The notes beneath the pieces were generated by a model, which saw only the letters and a list, made by a program, of their open reading frames with translations, did no database searches and was not told where the DNA came from. DNA of 64,000 bases from NCBI RefSeq assembly GCF_036226445.1, contig NZ_CP108474.1:6758001-6822000 (forward strand), given 5' to 3'. The stretch is from Streptomyces sp. NBC_01255. Lineage in GTDB: Bacteria > Actinomycetota > Actinomycetes > Streptomycetales > Streptomycetaceae. Of this stretch, positions 7,893 to 16,857 are shown piece by piece (positions within the stretch are counted from its first letter, which is position 1; each line of letters opens with the position of its first letter). Made by a program: the position numbers and the translations under genes.

Positions 7893-8882
7893 GTGCTCAT
7901 CGACACCTACGGCAGGGTCGCCACCGACCTGCGCGTCTCGCTCACCGACCGGTGCAACCTGCGCTGCACGTACTGCATGCCGGAAGAGGGCCTCCAGTGG
8001 CTCGCGAAGCCGGATCTCCTCACCGACGACGAGATCGTCCGGCTGATCCGCATCGCCGTCACCGACCTCGGCGTCACCGAGGTCCGCTTCACCGGCGGCG
8101 AGCCGCTGCTCCGACCCGGCCTCGTCGGGATCGTCGAGCGCGTCGCCGCCCTGGAGCCCCGCCCCCGCATGTCCCTCACCACCAACGGCATCGGGCTCAA
8201 GCGCACCGCGACCGCCCTCAAGGCCGCCGGCCTGGACCGGGTCAACGTCTCCCTGGACACCCTGCGCCCCGACGTCTTCAAGACCCTCACCCGGCGCGAC
8301 CGCCACCACGACGTCCTCGACGGCATGGCCGCCGCGCGGGACGCCGGCCTCACCCCGGTGAAGGTCAACGCGGTCCTGATGCCCGGGCTCAACGACGACG
8401 AGGCACCCGACCTGCTCGCCTGGGCGGTGGAGGAGGGGTACGAGCTCCGCTTCATCGAGCAGATGCCGCTCGACGCCCAGCACGGCTGGAAGCGCGACGG
8501 CATGATCACCGCGGGCGACATCCTGGAGTCCCTGCGCACCCGCTTCACCCTGACCGCCGAGGGCGCCGACGAGCGCGGCTCCGCCCCCGCCGAGCGCTGG
8601 GTCGTCGACGGCGGACCGCACACGGTCGGCGTCATCGCCTCCGTCACGCGCCCGTTCTGCCGGGCCTGCGACCGCACCCGGCTCACCGCCGACGGACAGG
8701 TCCGCACCTGCCTCTTCGCGACCGAGGAGACCGACCTGCGGGCCACGCTCCGCTCGGACGCCCCGGACGACGAGGTCGCGCGGATCTGGAAGCAGGCCAT
8801 GTGGGGCAAGAAGGCCGGCTCGGGCCTCGACGACCCGAGCTTCCTCCAGCCCGAGCGCCCGATGTCGGCGATCGGCGGCTGA
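7893..8882 (+). CDS. moaA: GTP 3',8-cyclase (molybdenum cofactor biosynthesis protein A)
   Basis: The 329-residue radical-SAM enzyme catalyses the first step of molybdopterin synthesis, converting GTP to 3',8-cyclo-GTP. The N-terminal SAM cluster motif is CNLRCTYC (Cys21, Cys25, Cys28). A second [4Fe-4S] site is given by the C-terminal FCRACDRTR ... TCLF cysteines, and the protein ends in Gly-Gly as MoaA proteins do. The GTG at 7893 is preceded by GGGGAGGGGG. The gene stands alone here; other moa genes must lie elsewhere. A 17-bp tandem repeat follows the stop codon. Confidence 0.96.
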   Translation: MLIDTYGRVATDLRVSLTDRCNLRCTYCMPEEGLQWLAKPDLLTDDEIVRLIRIAVTDLGVTEVRFTGGEPLLRPGLVGIVERVAALEPRPRMSLTTNGIGLKRTATALKAAGLDRVNVSLDTLRPDVFKTLTRRDRHHDVLDGMAAARDAGLTPVKVNAVLMPGLNDDEAPDLLAWAVEEGYELRFIEQMPLDAQHGWKRDGMITAGDILESLRTRFTLTAEGADERGSAPAERWVVDGGPHTVGVIASVTRPFCRACDRTRLTADGQVRTCLFATEETDLRATLRSDAPDDEVARIWKQAMWGKKAGSGLDDPSFLQPERPMSAIGG

Positions 8883-8909
8883 GCCCGCGAGGTGCCGGCC
8901 GTCGTCGGG

Positions 8910-8994
8910 CGTCAGCTCCCGCCGGGCGTCAGCTCCCGCCGGGCGTCAGCTCCCGCCGGGCATCAGCTCCCGTCGGGCGTCAGCTCTCGGTGGG
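8910..8994. repeat. Five-copy 17-bp tandem repeat
   Basis: The unit CGTCAGCTCCCGCCGGG is present at 8910, 8927 and 8944 without change, and at 8961 and 8978 with 2 and 3 substitutions. The last copy runs into the 3' end of the minus-strand gene at 8980, supplying its stop and last codons. It is a VNTR-like minisatellite between convergent genes. Confidence 0.9.
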
Positions 8995-9195
8995 CTCCCA
9001 CTCGCTCAGCGGGACGACGTCCTTGAGGAAGCCCCGTACGCCCAGGAACTGGGAGAGGTGCTCGCGATGCTCGTCGCACGCGAGCCAGGTCTTCCGCCGC
9101 TCGGGCGTGTGCAGCTTGGGGTTGTTCCACGCGAGGACCCAGACGGCGTCGGCGCGGCAGCCCTTGGCGGAACAGATCGGCTTCTCTTCGCTCAC
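8980..9195 (-). CDS. Small conserved cysteine-containing protein of unknown function
   Basis: I place the start at the GTG ending at 9195 (VSEEKPICSAKGC), giving 71 residues; a further in-frame start 19 codons upstream would add a sequence that looks non-coding. It has three cysteines and two histidines, arranged CSAKGC ... H ... ACDEH, which could form a small zinc ribbon. It also has several tryptophans in conserved-looking positions. Similar short proteins are, to my knowledge, common near moaA or tyrS in actinomycetes. The function is unknown. Its 3' end overlaps the tandem repeat, so its last residues may vary between strains. Confidence 0.65.
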   Translation of the reverse strand: MSEEKPICSAKGCRADAVWVLAWNNPKLHTPERRKTWLACDEHREHLSQFLGVRGFLKDVVPLSEWEPTES

Positions 9196-9377
9196 CTGAT
9201 CATTGTCCAGCAAGGGCGATGCCGGGCAGCCACGGGGGGAGCTGCCCGGCATCGGTCCGTCGCTCCGACGGGGGATGCGGAGCGCGTAGGCAGTATGTCA
9301 CGGCACATGGGGTGCGGTGCACTGGAACTTCATGATTGATCTGAGCTTTTCCTGAGGTTTCCGGCCACTGTCCGTGA

Positions 9378-9722
9378 TCAGTTCCGGCCGTACGGAGCCT
9401 CCGCTCCGGTGCCCTCCGTGGCCTCCGCCACGTCGAGCGCGGGGCGCGCCGGAGCCGGTACGAAGGTGGAGGGAAGGGACGGAGCCGACTCCCTGCCCGC
9501 GTTGGCGATGACCACGGCGATATAGGGGAGGAGGATCCCCAGGGCGAGCCCCACGATCGCCACGTGCCGTTCGATGTTCCACAGCACCGCCGCGGCGATC
9601 ACGGAGAGCGTTCGGACGGTCATCGAGATGATGTACCTCCGCTGTCGCCCCCGGACGTCGTCGGCGAGCCCTTGCCGGGCCCCCGTGATCCGGAAGACCT
9701 CGCTTTCGCCACGCTTCGGCAT
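9378..9722 (-). CDS. DUF3099 family membrane protein
   Basis: The 114-residue protein starts at an ATG ending at 9722; the longer open frame upstream overlaps the divergent GlsB gene and is not credible. The order is typical of DUF3099: a short basic region with FRITGARQ, two hydrophobic helices (ISMTVRTLSVIAAAVLW and VAIVGLALGILLPYIAVVIAN), then a Pro/Ala-rich cytosolic tail. The function is unknown. It is divergent from the stress membrane gene at 9892 across about 170 bp. Confidence 0.75.
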   Translation of the reverse strand: MPKRGESEVFRITGARQGLADDVRGRQRRYIISMTVRTLSVIAAAVLWNIERHVAIVGLALGILLPYIAVVIANAGRESAPSLPSTFVPAPARPALDVAEATEGTGAEAPYGRN

Positions 9723-9891
9723 CGCCGTCCACCACCCACCGGTCGTGCCGGACTCTCCCCGGTCCGGACCTCGCTCCACCGTACGCCCGGCCGTTCGCGC
9801 CGACGAGACCGGGGCACGGATGGCGCTGTCCGACATGCGCCGTTTGGCGGACGGACCGAGACTGGGCCCACGTGCGCAAAAGGAGGCGACG

Positions 9892-10167
9892 ATGAGTTGG
9901 TTGTGGGCGATCATCGTGGGATTCGTCCTCGGTCTGATCGCGAAGGCGATCCTGCCGGGGAAGCAGCCGATCCCGCTCTGGCTGACGACCGTGTTCGGCA
10001 TTCTCGGCAGTGTGCTCGGCAACGCGGTCGCGACCTGGATCGGTGTCGAGGACACCAAGGGCATCGACTGGACCCGCCACCTGCTCCAGCTGATCGGCGC
10101 CGTCGCCGTGGTCGGCGTGGGCGACATGGTCTGGGCCTCGATCAAGGGCAACAAACAACGGGCGTGA
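9892..10167 (+). CDS. GlsB/YeaQ/YmgE family stress-response membrane protein
   Basis: The start at 9892 has a strong ribosome site (AAGGAGG at about 9880). The 91-residue protein has three hydrophobic segments, with the family's glycine-rich pattern IIVGFVLGLIAKAILPG at the N-terminus and FGILGSVLGNAVATW in the middle. Members are often induced by envelope or general stress; the biochemical role is not established. It is monocistronic and ends at a long bidirectional hairpin shared with tyrS. Confidence 0.8.
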   Translation: MSWLWAIIVGFVLGLIAKAILPGKQPIPLWLTTVFGILGSVLGNAVATWIGVEDTKGIDWTRHLLQLIGAVAVVGVGDMVWASIKGNKQRA

Positions 10168-10180
10168 CACACCCGTGAAA

Positions 10181-10229
10181 CCGGGAGGCCCCGGTACGGC
10201 ACACGACGTGCCGTACCGGGGCCTCCCGG
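10181..10229. terminator. Bidirectional terminator between the GlsB gene and tyrS
   Basis: A 22-bp perfect stem (10181-10202 with 10208-10229) encloses a 5-base ACGAC loop between two convergent genes. Confidence 0.85.
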
Positions 10230-10286
10230 CGTGCGGGGCGGGCGCCTTCAGGGCCTGTCCGACGTCGATCCGCCGGACAGACCCGG

Positions 10287-11561
10287 TCAGCCCTCCGCGC
10301 CGGCGAACTCGATCGCCGCCAGGTTCTTCTTGCCGCGCCGCAGCACCAGCCAGCGGCCGTGCAGCAGGTCCTCCGCCGACACCTCGGCGTCCTCGGCGGT
10401 GACCTTCACGTTGTTCACGTACGCCCCGCCCTCCTTCACCGTGCGGCGCGCACCCGACTTGCTCGGCGCGAGTCCGACCTCGGTGAACAGGTCCACGACC
10501 TGGCCGAGCTCGGTGACGCGCGCGTGCGGCAGCTCGGACAGCGCGGCGGCGAGCGTCGCCCCGTCCAGCTCGGCCAGGTCGCCCTGCCCGAACAGCGCCT
10601 TCGAGGCGTTGATGACGGCCGCGCACTGCCCGGCGCCGTGCACGAGCGTGGTGAGCTCCTCGGCGAGCGCCCGCTGGGCGGCGCGCGCCTGCGGCCGCTC
10701 GGCGGTCTGCTGCTCCAGCTCCTCCAGCTCCGCGCGGGACTTGAAGGAGAGGATCCGCATGTACGTCGAGATGTCCCGGTCGTCGACGTTCAGCCAGAAC
10801 TGGTAGAACGCGTACGGCGTGGTCATCTCCGGGTCCAGCCAGACGGCCCCGCCCTCGGTCTTGCCGAACTTGGTGCCGTCCGCCTTGACCATCAGCGGCG
10901 TCGCGAGCGCGTGCACGTCCGCACCCGGCTCCAGGCGGTGGATCAGGTCGAGACCGGCCACCAGGTTGCCCCACTGGTCCGAGCCGCCCTGCTGGAGCAC
11001 ACAGCCGTAGCGGCGGTACAGCTCCAGGAAGTCCATGGCCTGGAGCAGCTGGTAGCTGAACTCCGTGTAGCTGATGCCCTGCTCGGACTCCAGCCGCCGG
11101 GCGACGGAGTCCTTGGTCAGCATCTTGTTGACCCGGAAGTGCTTGCCGATGTCCCGCAGGAACTCGATCGCCGAAAGACCGGCGGTCCAGTCCAGGTTGT
11201 TCACCATGACCGCCGCGTTCTCCCCCTCGAAGGAGAGGAAGGGCTCGATCTGCGAGCGCAGCCGGTTCACCCAGTTCGCGACCGTCTCGGGGTCGTTCAG
11301 GGTGCGCTCGGCCGTCGGCCGCGGGTCACCGATCTGGCCGGTGGCCCCGCCGACCAGCGCCAGCGGCCGGTGCCCGGCCTGCTGGAGCCGGCGGACGGTG
11401 AGCACCTGCACCAGGTGGCCGACGTGGAGACTGGCCGCGGTCGGGTCGAAACCGCAATAGAACGTGACGGGACCGTCCGCGAGAGCCTTGCGCAGTGCGT
11501 CCTCATCAGTGGACTGGGCGAAGAGCCCACGCCACTTCAGCTCGTCGACGATGTCCGTCAC
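10287..11561 (-). CDS. tyrS: Tyrosine--tRNA ligase
   Basis: The 424-residue class I aminoacyl-tRNA synthetase has HVGH at residues 46-49 (HIGH motif) and KFGKT at 231-235 (KMSKS equivalent). The tyrosine-pocket motifs FYCGFDPTA and QGGSDQWGN are visible, and the C-terminus (about 350-424) matches an S4 RNA-binding domain. It charges tRNA-Tyr in the cytosol. Length and motifs are normal for bacterial TyrRS. I saw no T-box leader in the 50 bases between it and the upstream tldE gene; expression may come partly from the tld operon. Confidence 0.97.
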   Translation of the reverse strand: MTDIVDELKWRGLFAQSTDEDALRKALADGPVTFYCGFDPTAASLHVGHLVQVLTVRRLQQAGHRPLALVGGATGQIGDPRPTAERTLNDPETVANWVNRLRSQIEPFLSFEGENAAVMVNNLDWTAGLSAIEFLRDIGKHFRVNKMLTKDSVARRLESEQGISYTEFSYQLLQAMDFLELYRRYGCVLQQGGSDQWGNLVAGLDLIHRLEPGADVHALATPLMVKADGTKFGKTEGGAVWLDPEMTTPYAFYQFWLNVDDRDISTYMRILSFKSRAELEELEQQTAERPQARAAQRALAEELTTLVHGAGQCAAVINASKALFGQGDLAELDGATLAAALSELPHARVTELGQVVDLFTEVGLAPSKSGARRTVKEGGAYVNNVKVTAEDAEVSAEDLLHGRWLVLRRGKKNLAAIEFAGAEG

Positions 11562-11613
11562 GACCGTCAGTCTCCTCAGGTTGTTGGTGGTACGACGACT
11601 CAGTCTAGGTGGG

Positions 11614-13005
11614 TCAGACCCCCTGGCTGACCGAGCTCATGTTGAAGTCGGGCACCCGCAGGGCGGGCATCGCGGCCCGGGTGAACCAGTCGCTCCACTC
11701 GCGCGGCAGCGTCTTCTCCGTCCGGCCCGCCTCGGAGGCCCGCGACAGCAGGTCCACCGGCGACTCGTTGAACCGGAAGTTGTTCACCTCGCCGACGACC
11801 TCGCCGTTCTCGACGAGGTAGACGCCGTCCCGGGTCAGACCGGTCAGCAGCAGCGTCGCCGGATCGACCTCGCGGATGTACCAGAGGCAGGTCAGCAGCA
11901 GGCCACGCTCCGTCGAGGCCACCATCTCCTCAAGGGAGCGCTCGCCGCCGCCGTCCAGGATCAGGTTCCCCGCCCCGGGCGCCACGGGCAACCGAGTAAG
12001 CCCCGCGGTGTGCCGGGTGGTGATCAGGTGGGCCAGGCTCCCGGCCTTCACCCAGTCGATCGGCCCGACCGGCAGACCGTTGTCGAAGACGGAGGAGTCG
12101 TCGCCGGAGGAGTGCGCGATCACGAACGGCGCGGACTCCAGGCCCGGCTCGTTCGGGTCGCTGCGCAGGGTCAGCGGCAGCGGGGAGAGGGTCTCGCCGA
12201 GCCGGGTGCCGCCGCCGGGCTTCGAGAAGACCGTACGGCCCTCCACCGCGTCCCGGGCCGTGGACGACCACAGCTGGTAGATCAGCAGGTCGGCCACGGC
12301 CGTCGGCGGCAGCAGCGTCTCGTACCGCCCGGCGGGCAGCTCGATGCGCCGCTCCGCCCAGCCGAGGCGGGTCGCCAGCTCCGCGTCGAGCGCGGCCGGG
12401 TCGACGTCCTTGAAGTCCCGCGTCGAGCGCCCGGCCCAGGCGGAGCGCGAACGGTCGGGGGACTTGGCGTTCAGCTCCAGGGTCCCGTTGGGCTGGTCGT
12501 GGCGGAGCCGCAGCCCCGTCGACGTACCCAGGTAGGTGGAGGTCAGCTCGTGGTTGGCGAAGCCGTAGAGCTCACGGCCGCCGGCCCGGGCCCGGGCGAA
12601 GGCCTCACCGAGCGCCGGGGCGAAGTCGGCGAAGACGGCGGAGGAGGTCTCGGCCGGGGCGTCCGTGAAGTCGGGGGACGAGGGCACGCCCTCGACCAGC
12701 GGCTGGGCGTCCTCGGCGGGCCCGGCGGCCCGCGCGGCGGCCTCGGCGGCCCGGACCAGCGGCTCCAGGTCGTCGGCGGTGACGGCCGACCGGGAGACGA
12801 CACCGGAGGCGGTGCCCTGGGCGCCGTCGACGGTCGCGATGACGGTGAGGGTGCGGCCGCGCGTGACACCGTTGGTGGTCAGCGCGTTCCCGGCCCACCG
12901 CAGATTGGCGGAGGACTCCTCGTCGGCGATGACGACACACCCGTCGGCACGGGACAGCTCAAGGGCCCGCTCGACGATCTCGTACGGCTTGCTGACGCGG
13001 CTCAT
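11614..13005 (-). CDS. tldE: TldE/PmbA-type metallopeptidase subunit
   Basis: The 463-residue protein is homologous to TldD but lacks the HExxxH metal motif, as expected for the non-catalytic partner TldE (PmbA). Its N-terminal segment ([21 protein letters not shown]) matches the family. In E. coli, TldD and TldE form a heterodimeric protease that trims unfolded or modified peptides such as microcin B17. The gene overlaps tldD by 4 bases, consistent with stoichiometric expression. No ribosomal-peptide precursor was seen nearby, so the physiological substrate is unknown. Confidence 0.88.
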   Translation of the reverse strand: MSRVSKPYEIVERALELSRADGCVVIADEESSANLRWAGNALTTNGVTRGRTLTVIATVDGAQGTASGVVSRSAVTADDLEPLVRAAEAAARAAGPAEDAQPLVEGVPSSPDFTDAPAETSSAVFADFAPALGEAFARARAGGRELYGFANHELTSTYLGTSTGLRLRHDQPNGTLELNAKSPDRSRSAWAGRSTRDFKDVDPAALDAELATRLGWAERRIELPAGRYETLLPPTAVADLLIYQLWSSTARDAVEGRTVFSKPGGGTRLGETLSPLPLTLRSDPNEPGLESAPFVIAHSSGDDSSVFDNGLPVGPIDWVKAGSLAHLITTRHTAGLTRLPVAPGAGNLILDGGGERSLEEMVASTERGLLLTCLWYIREVDPATLLLTGLTRDGVYLVENGEVVGEVNNFRFNESPVDLLSRASEAGRTEKTLPREWSDWFTRAAMPALRVPDFNMSSVSQGV

Positions 13006-14525
13006 CGACCGGCCTCCTGCGTCGTGTTAAGGATGTTGACACCCCGGAAGAGGGCGGAGGGGCAGCCGTGGGAGACCGCGGCGACCTGGCCCGGCTGGGC
13101 CTTGCCGCAGTTGAACGCGCCGCCGAGGACGTACGTCTGCGGGCCGCCGACCTGCTCCATCGAGCCCCAGAAGTCGGTCGTCGTCGCCTGGTACGCCACG
13201 TCCCGCAGCTGCCCCGCGAGCCGGCCGTTCTCGATGCGGAAGAAACGCTGCCCGGTGAACTGGAAGTTGTAGCGCTGCATGTCGATCGACCAGGAACGGT
13301 CGCCGACCACGTAGATCCCGCGCTCCACACCCCCGATCAGGTCCTCGGTCGACAGGCCGCCCGGGTCCGGCTGGAGCGAGACGTTCGCCATCCGCTGCAC
13401 CGGCACATGCGCGGGGGAGTCCGCGAACGCGCAGCCGTTCGAGCGGCCGAGGCCCGTGAGCTTCGCGATCCGCCGGTCCAGCTGGTAGCCGACGAGCGTG
13501 CCGTCCTTCACCAGGTCCCAGCTCTGCCCCTCGACGCCCTCGTCGTCGTACCCGATCGTGGCGAGCCCGTGCTCGGCGGTCCTGTCACCCGTCACGTTCA
13601 TGATCGACGAGCCGTACGCCAGCTTGCCGAGCTGGTCGAAGGTGGCGAAGGAGGTGCCGGCGTAGGCCGCCTCGTAGCCGAGGGCCCGGTCCAGCTCGGT
13701 CGCGTGCCCGATCGACTCGTGGATCGTCAGCCAGAGGTTCGACGGGTCCACGACCAGGTCGTACCGCCCGGCCTCGACGCTCGGCGCCCGCATCTTCTCG
13801 GCCAGGAGCCCCGGGATCTCGTCCAGCTCCTTGTCCCAGTCCCAGCCGGTACCCGTCAGGTACTCCCAGCCCCGCCCGACCGGCGGCGCGATCGTCCGCA
13901 TCGAGTCGAACTCGCCGGTCGTCCCGTCGACGGCGACCGCCGTGAGCTGCGGGTGCAGCCGGACGCGCTGCTGCGTCGTGACGGTGCCCGCCGTGTCCGC
14001 GTAGAACTTGTTCTCGTGGACGGTGAGCAGCGAGGCGTCCACGTGCGCCACGCCCTCCGCCCCGAGGAGTCGCGCGCTCCAGTCGGCGAGCAGCGCGCTC
14101 TTCTCCTCGCCGGGGATGGAGAAGGGATCGATCTCGTACGAGGAGACCCAGGTGCGCTCGGCGTGCACCGGCTCCTGCGCCAGCTCCACGCGCTCGTCGG
14201 AGCCGGCCGCGGCGATCACCTTCGCCGACAGCTTGGCCATGGCCACGGCCTGCGAGGCGACCCGCGCCGCCCCGTCCATGGTCAGGTCGACCCCGGAGGC
14301 GAAGCCCCAGGCCCCGCCGTGCACCACCCGCACCGCGTAGCCGAGGTCGGTGGTGTCCGAGGAACCGGAGGGTTTGGCGTCCCGTAGCCGCCATGAGGCG
14401 CTGCGCACCCGCTCCAGGCGGAAGTCCGCGTGCTCGGCGCCGAGCGCGCGCGCCCGGGCGAGCGCCGCGTCGGCGAGCGCCCGGAGCGGCAGCGCGACGA
14501 ACGTAGGGTCGATCTGATGGACCAC
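13002..14525 (-). CDS. tldD: TldD family zinc metalloprotease
   Basis: The 507-residue protein carries the catalytic HESIGH motif (residues 269-274, HExxxH) within TIHESIGHATELDRALG, as in TldD. Later family blocks include the ADSPAHVPVQRMANV stretch near residue 390. It acts as a soluble protease with the TldE subunit encoded immediately downstream. The start is the first strong in-frame codon and gives a normal family length. The gene is divergent from the fabG-fabI operon across about 270 bp. Confidence 0.92.
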   Translation of the reverse strand: MVHQIDPTFVALPLRALADAALARARALGAEHADFRLERVRSASWRLRDAKPSGSSDTTDLGYAVRVVHGGAWGFASGVDLTMDGAARVASQAVAMAKLSAKVIAAAGSDERVELAQEPVHAERTWVSSYEIDPFSIPGEEKSALLADWSARLLGAEGVAHVDASLLTVHENKFYADTAGTVTTQQRVRLHPQLTAVAVDGTTGEFDSMRTIAPPVGRGWEYLTGTGWDWDKELDEIPGLLAEKMRAPSVEAGRYDLVVDPSNLWLTIHESIGHATELDRALGYEAAYAGTSFATFDQLGKLAYGSSIMNVTGDRTAEHGLATIGYDDEGVEGQSWDLVKDGTLVGYQLDRRIAKLTGLGRSNGCAFADSPAHVPVQRMANVSLQPDPGGLSTEDLIGGVERGIYVVGDRSWSIDMQRYNFQFTGQRFFRIENGRLAGQLRDVAYQATTTDFWGSMEQVGGPQTYVLGGAFNCGKAQPGQVAAVSHGCPSALFRGVNILNTTQEAGR

Positions 14526-14692
14526 GAGCGGCCTCGCTCTCGGTGATCGGAAGTCTGGGGTGGAGACGGTGGTTCAGCTGTCCCGGAAGTCAATCATGGG
14601 AAGGGCGGCCGGGTAGGCCCATTAGAGGGCCCCCGTGAGCCGCGCGCCGGGCTCTCCCGGCCGGACCCTTACCGGCCCCGAGCTGTAGGGAT

Positions 14693-14722
14693 CCGACAGT
14701 GACGCCCCTACGCCACTGTCGG
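14693..14722 (+). promoter_or_regulatory. Hairpin in the fabG leader/promoter region
   Basis: CCGACAGTG (14693-14701) and CACTGTCGG (14714-14722) form a perfect 9-bp inverted repeat with a 12-base spacer, about 75 bases before the fabG start. It may be an operator for a fatty-acid regulator or an mRNA leader stem. Confidence 0.45.
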
Positions 14723-14795
14723 AGGTCGATTCCTCATGTCGGGAGCGATACCGATAGGTTTTCGGCTACCAGACCGCTATCGAAAGGGTGATCCG

Positions 14796-15515
14796 TTGAG
14801 CCGCTCGGTTCTCGTCACCGGAGGAAACCGGGGCATCGGCCTCGCCATCGCCCGCGCGTTCGCCGAGTCCGGCGACAAGGTCGCGATCACGTACCGCTCC
14901 GGCGAGCCGCCGGCCGCCCTGCTCGAACTGGGCTGCCTGCCCGTCAGGTGCGACATCACCGACACCGAGCAGGTGGAGCAGGCGTACAAGGAGATCGAGG
15001 AGAAGCACGGTCCGGTCGAGGTCCTCGTGGCCAACGCCGGCGTGACGAAGGACCAGCTCCTCATGCGCATGTCGGAGGAGGACTTCACGTCCGTCCTCGA
15101 CACCAACCTGACCGGCACCTTCCGGGTCGTCAAGCGCGCCAACCGCGGCATGCTGCGGGCCAAGAAGGGCCGCGTCGTCCTGATCTCGTCGGTCGTCGGT
15201 CTGCTGGGCTCCGCGGGCCAGGCCAACTACGCCGCCTCCAAGGCCGGCCTGGTCGGTTTCGCCCGCTCCCTCGCGCGTGAGCTCGGCTCGCGCAACATCA
15301 CGTTCAACGTCGTCGCCCCTGGTTTCGTCGACACCGACATGACCGCGGTCCTCACCGACGAGCAGCGCGCGGGCATCGTGTCCCAGGTGCCGCTGGGCCG
15401 TTACGCGCAGCCGGAGGAGATCGCCGCCGCGGTGAAGTTCCTCGCCTCCGACGACGCCTCGTACATCACTGGAGCCGTCATCCCGGTTGACGGCGGATTG
15501 GGCATGGGTCACTGA
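14796..15515 (+). CDS. fabG: 3-oxoacyl-[ACP] reductase
   Basis: I chose the TTG at 14796 because GAAAGGG lies 8-14 bases upstream and the protein then begins directly at the Rossmann fold (LSRSVLVTGGNRGIG). An in-frame ATG at 14736 would add 20 poorly conserved residues. The 239-residue SDR has the nucleotide motif TGGNRGIG, NAG (VLVANAG) and the Ser-Tyr-Lys triad (Ser near residue 130, then NYAASKAG). It reduces 3-oxoacyl-ACP with NADPH in type II fatty acid synthesis. It lies 4 bases before fabI, the same pairing as mycobacterial mabA-inhA. Confidence 0.95.
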   Translation: MSRSVLVTGGNRGIGLAIARAFAESGDKVAITYRSGEPPAALLELGCLPVRCDITDTEQVEQAYKEIEEKHGPVEVLVANAGVTKDQLLMRMSEEDFTSVLDTNLTGTFRVVKRANRGMLRAKKGRVVLISSVVGLLGSAGQANYAASKAGLVGFARSLARELGSRNITFNVVAPGFVDTDMTAVLTDEQRAGIVSQVPLGRYAQPEEIAAAVKFLASDDASYITGAVIPVDGGLGMGH

Positions 15516-15519
15516 TCAC

Positions 15520-16296
15520 ATGAGCGGAATTCTCGAGGGCAAGCGCATCCTGATCACGGGTGTGCTGATGGAGTCCTCCATCGCCTTCCACGCCGCGAAG
15601 CTGGCCCAGGAGCAGGGCGCGGAGATCATCCTCACCGCCTGGCCCCGGCCGACGCTGACCGAGCGCATCGCCAAGAAGCTGCCCCACCCCGACAAGGTCA
15701 AGGTCCTGGAGCTCGACGTCTCGAACGACGAGCACCTCGCCCGCCTGGAGGGCCAGGTCCGTGAGCACCTGGGCGACCGCCTCGACGGCATCGTCCACTC
15801 GATCGGCTTCGCCCCCCAGGACGCCCTCGGCGGCAACTTCCTGAACACGCCGTTCGAGTCCGTGGCCACCGCCATGCACGTCTCCGCCTTCTCCCTGAAG
15901 TCGCTGACGATGGCGCTGCTGCCGCTGATGAGCGAGGGCGGCTCGGTCGTCGGCCTCACCTTCGACGCGAAGTTCGCCTGGCCGCAGTACGACTGGATGG
16001 GCCCGGCCAAGGCCGCCCTGGAGGCCACCAGCCGCTACATGGCCCGTGACCTGGGCAAGCAGAACATCCGCTGCAACCTGATCTCGGCGGGCCCGATCGG
16101 CTCGATGGCCGCCAAGTCCATCCCGGGCTTCGGCGAGCTGGCCGACGTGTGGGACAGCCGCTCCCCGCTCCAGTGGGAGCTCTCGGACCCGGAGCCGGCC
16201 GGCCGCGGCATCGTCGCGCTGCTCTCCGACTGGTTCCCGAAGACCACGGGCGAGATCATCCACGTCGACGGCGGTCTGCACGCGATCGGCGCGTAA
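15520..16296 (+). CDS. fabI: Enoyl-[ACP] reductase (NADH), FabI/InhA type
   Basis: The start at 15520 (MSGILEGKRILITG) fits the family; an earlier in-frame GTG would overlap fabG. The 258-residue protein has the divergent SDR nucleotide motif GVLMESSIAFHAAK, the SIGFAP loop and the Tyr-x6-Lys catalytic pair (YDWMGPAK), closest to InhA-type reductases. It performs the last reduction of each fatty-acid elongation cycle in the cytosol. It is translated right after fabG and ends at a strong terminator, making a two-gene operon. Confidence 0.95.
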   Translation: MSGILEGKRILITGVLMESSIAFHAAKLAQEQGAEIILTAWPRPTLTERIAKKLPHPDKVKVLELDVSNDEHLARLEGQVREHLGDRLDGIVHSIGFAPQDALGGNFLNTPFESVATAMHVSAFSLKSLTMALLPLMSEGGSVVGLTFDAKFAWPQYDWMGPAKAALEATSRYMARDLGKQNIRCNLISAGPIGSMAAKSIPGFGELADVWDSRSPLQWELSDPEPAGRGIVALLSDWFPKTTGEIIHVDGGLHAIGA

Positions 16297-16314
16297 GCGC
16301 TCACCGTACGGCCG

Positions 16315-16357
16315 AAGGCCCGCGCGTTTCCCCTGGTGGGGCGGACGCGCGGGCCTT
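16315..16357 (+). terminator. Terminator of the fabG-fabI operon
   Basis: A 13-bp perfect stem (AAGGCCCGCGCGT / ACGCGCGGGCCTT) is followed by CTTCGTT. Confidence 0.85.
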
Positions 16358-16446
16358 CTTCGTTCCCCGACTCGAAAAGTCGCGCGAATCACCCCAGACT
16401 GGTGCAGAGCGTGATGATCTGCTGCTGACGGGGAGGAGGTACGGGC

Positions 16447-16857
16447 ATGCGCGCGATACGCAACGGGTTCGGCGCGTTCGCCTCGGTCGCCGTTCTGCTC
16501 ACCGGGATAGCCGTGGCCGCCGAGGTGCGCGCCGCTCCCGCTCCGGTCGAGGAGCTCCCCGCTGCCGGTCCGGCCGCGGAGGAGCCGGAGACCTTCGGGG
16601 CGTCCTGCCGCACCGTCGTCCAGGGCTCCCGCGTCACCGCCTACTGCCAGAACCCGTACCCCGGCACCGACCGCGTCCGGCTCCACGTCGAGTGCGAGCG
16701 CTGGTGGGACGTCGACACCGACAGCGCCCCCGTCGACGTCGGCCCCGCGGACTACGCCCAGGTCACCGGCCGCTGCTGGAAGGAGGTCCGGTCCGCCTGG
16801 GTCACGCACCAGCCGGCGGAACCGGAACCGGAGCCGACTCCGGTACGGGGCTCTTGA
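16447..16857 (+). CDS. Small secreted four-cysteine protein, function unknown
   Basis: GGGGAGGAGG precedes the ATG by about 7 bases. The 136-residue protein begins with a Sec signal peptide (MRAIRNGFGAFASVAVLLTG, cleavage likely after VRAAPA or nearby). A Pro/Glu/Ala-rich spacer follows, then a domain with four cysteines (SCRTV, YCQN, ECERW, RCWKE), likely two disulfides after export, and an acidic Pro-rich tail. No known family was recognised. Its last 56 bases overlap, antisense, the end of the convergent GntR gene. Confidence 0.72.
   Translation: MRAIRNGFGAFASVAVLLTGIAVAAEVRAAPAPVEELPAAGPAAEEPETFGASCRTVVQGSRVTAYCQNPYPGTDRVRLHVECERWWDVDTDSAPVDVGPADYAQVTGRCWKEVRSAWVTHQPAEPEPEPTPVRGS

Noticed and set aside
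8910..8994. 17-bp repeats considered as CRISPR or an integration site
   Set aside because: Head-to-tail with no spacers; no integrase or tRNA nearby.
11614..14525. tldD/tldE pair as part of a ribosomal-peptide (microcin-like) cluster
   Set aside because: No precursor peptide, cyclodehydratase or exporter gene lies nearby; neighbours are housekeeping genes.
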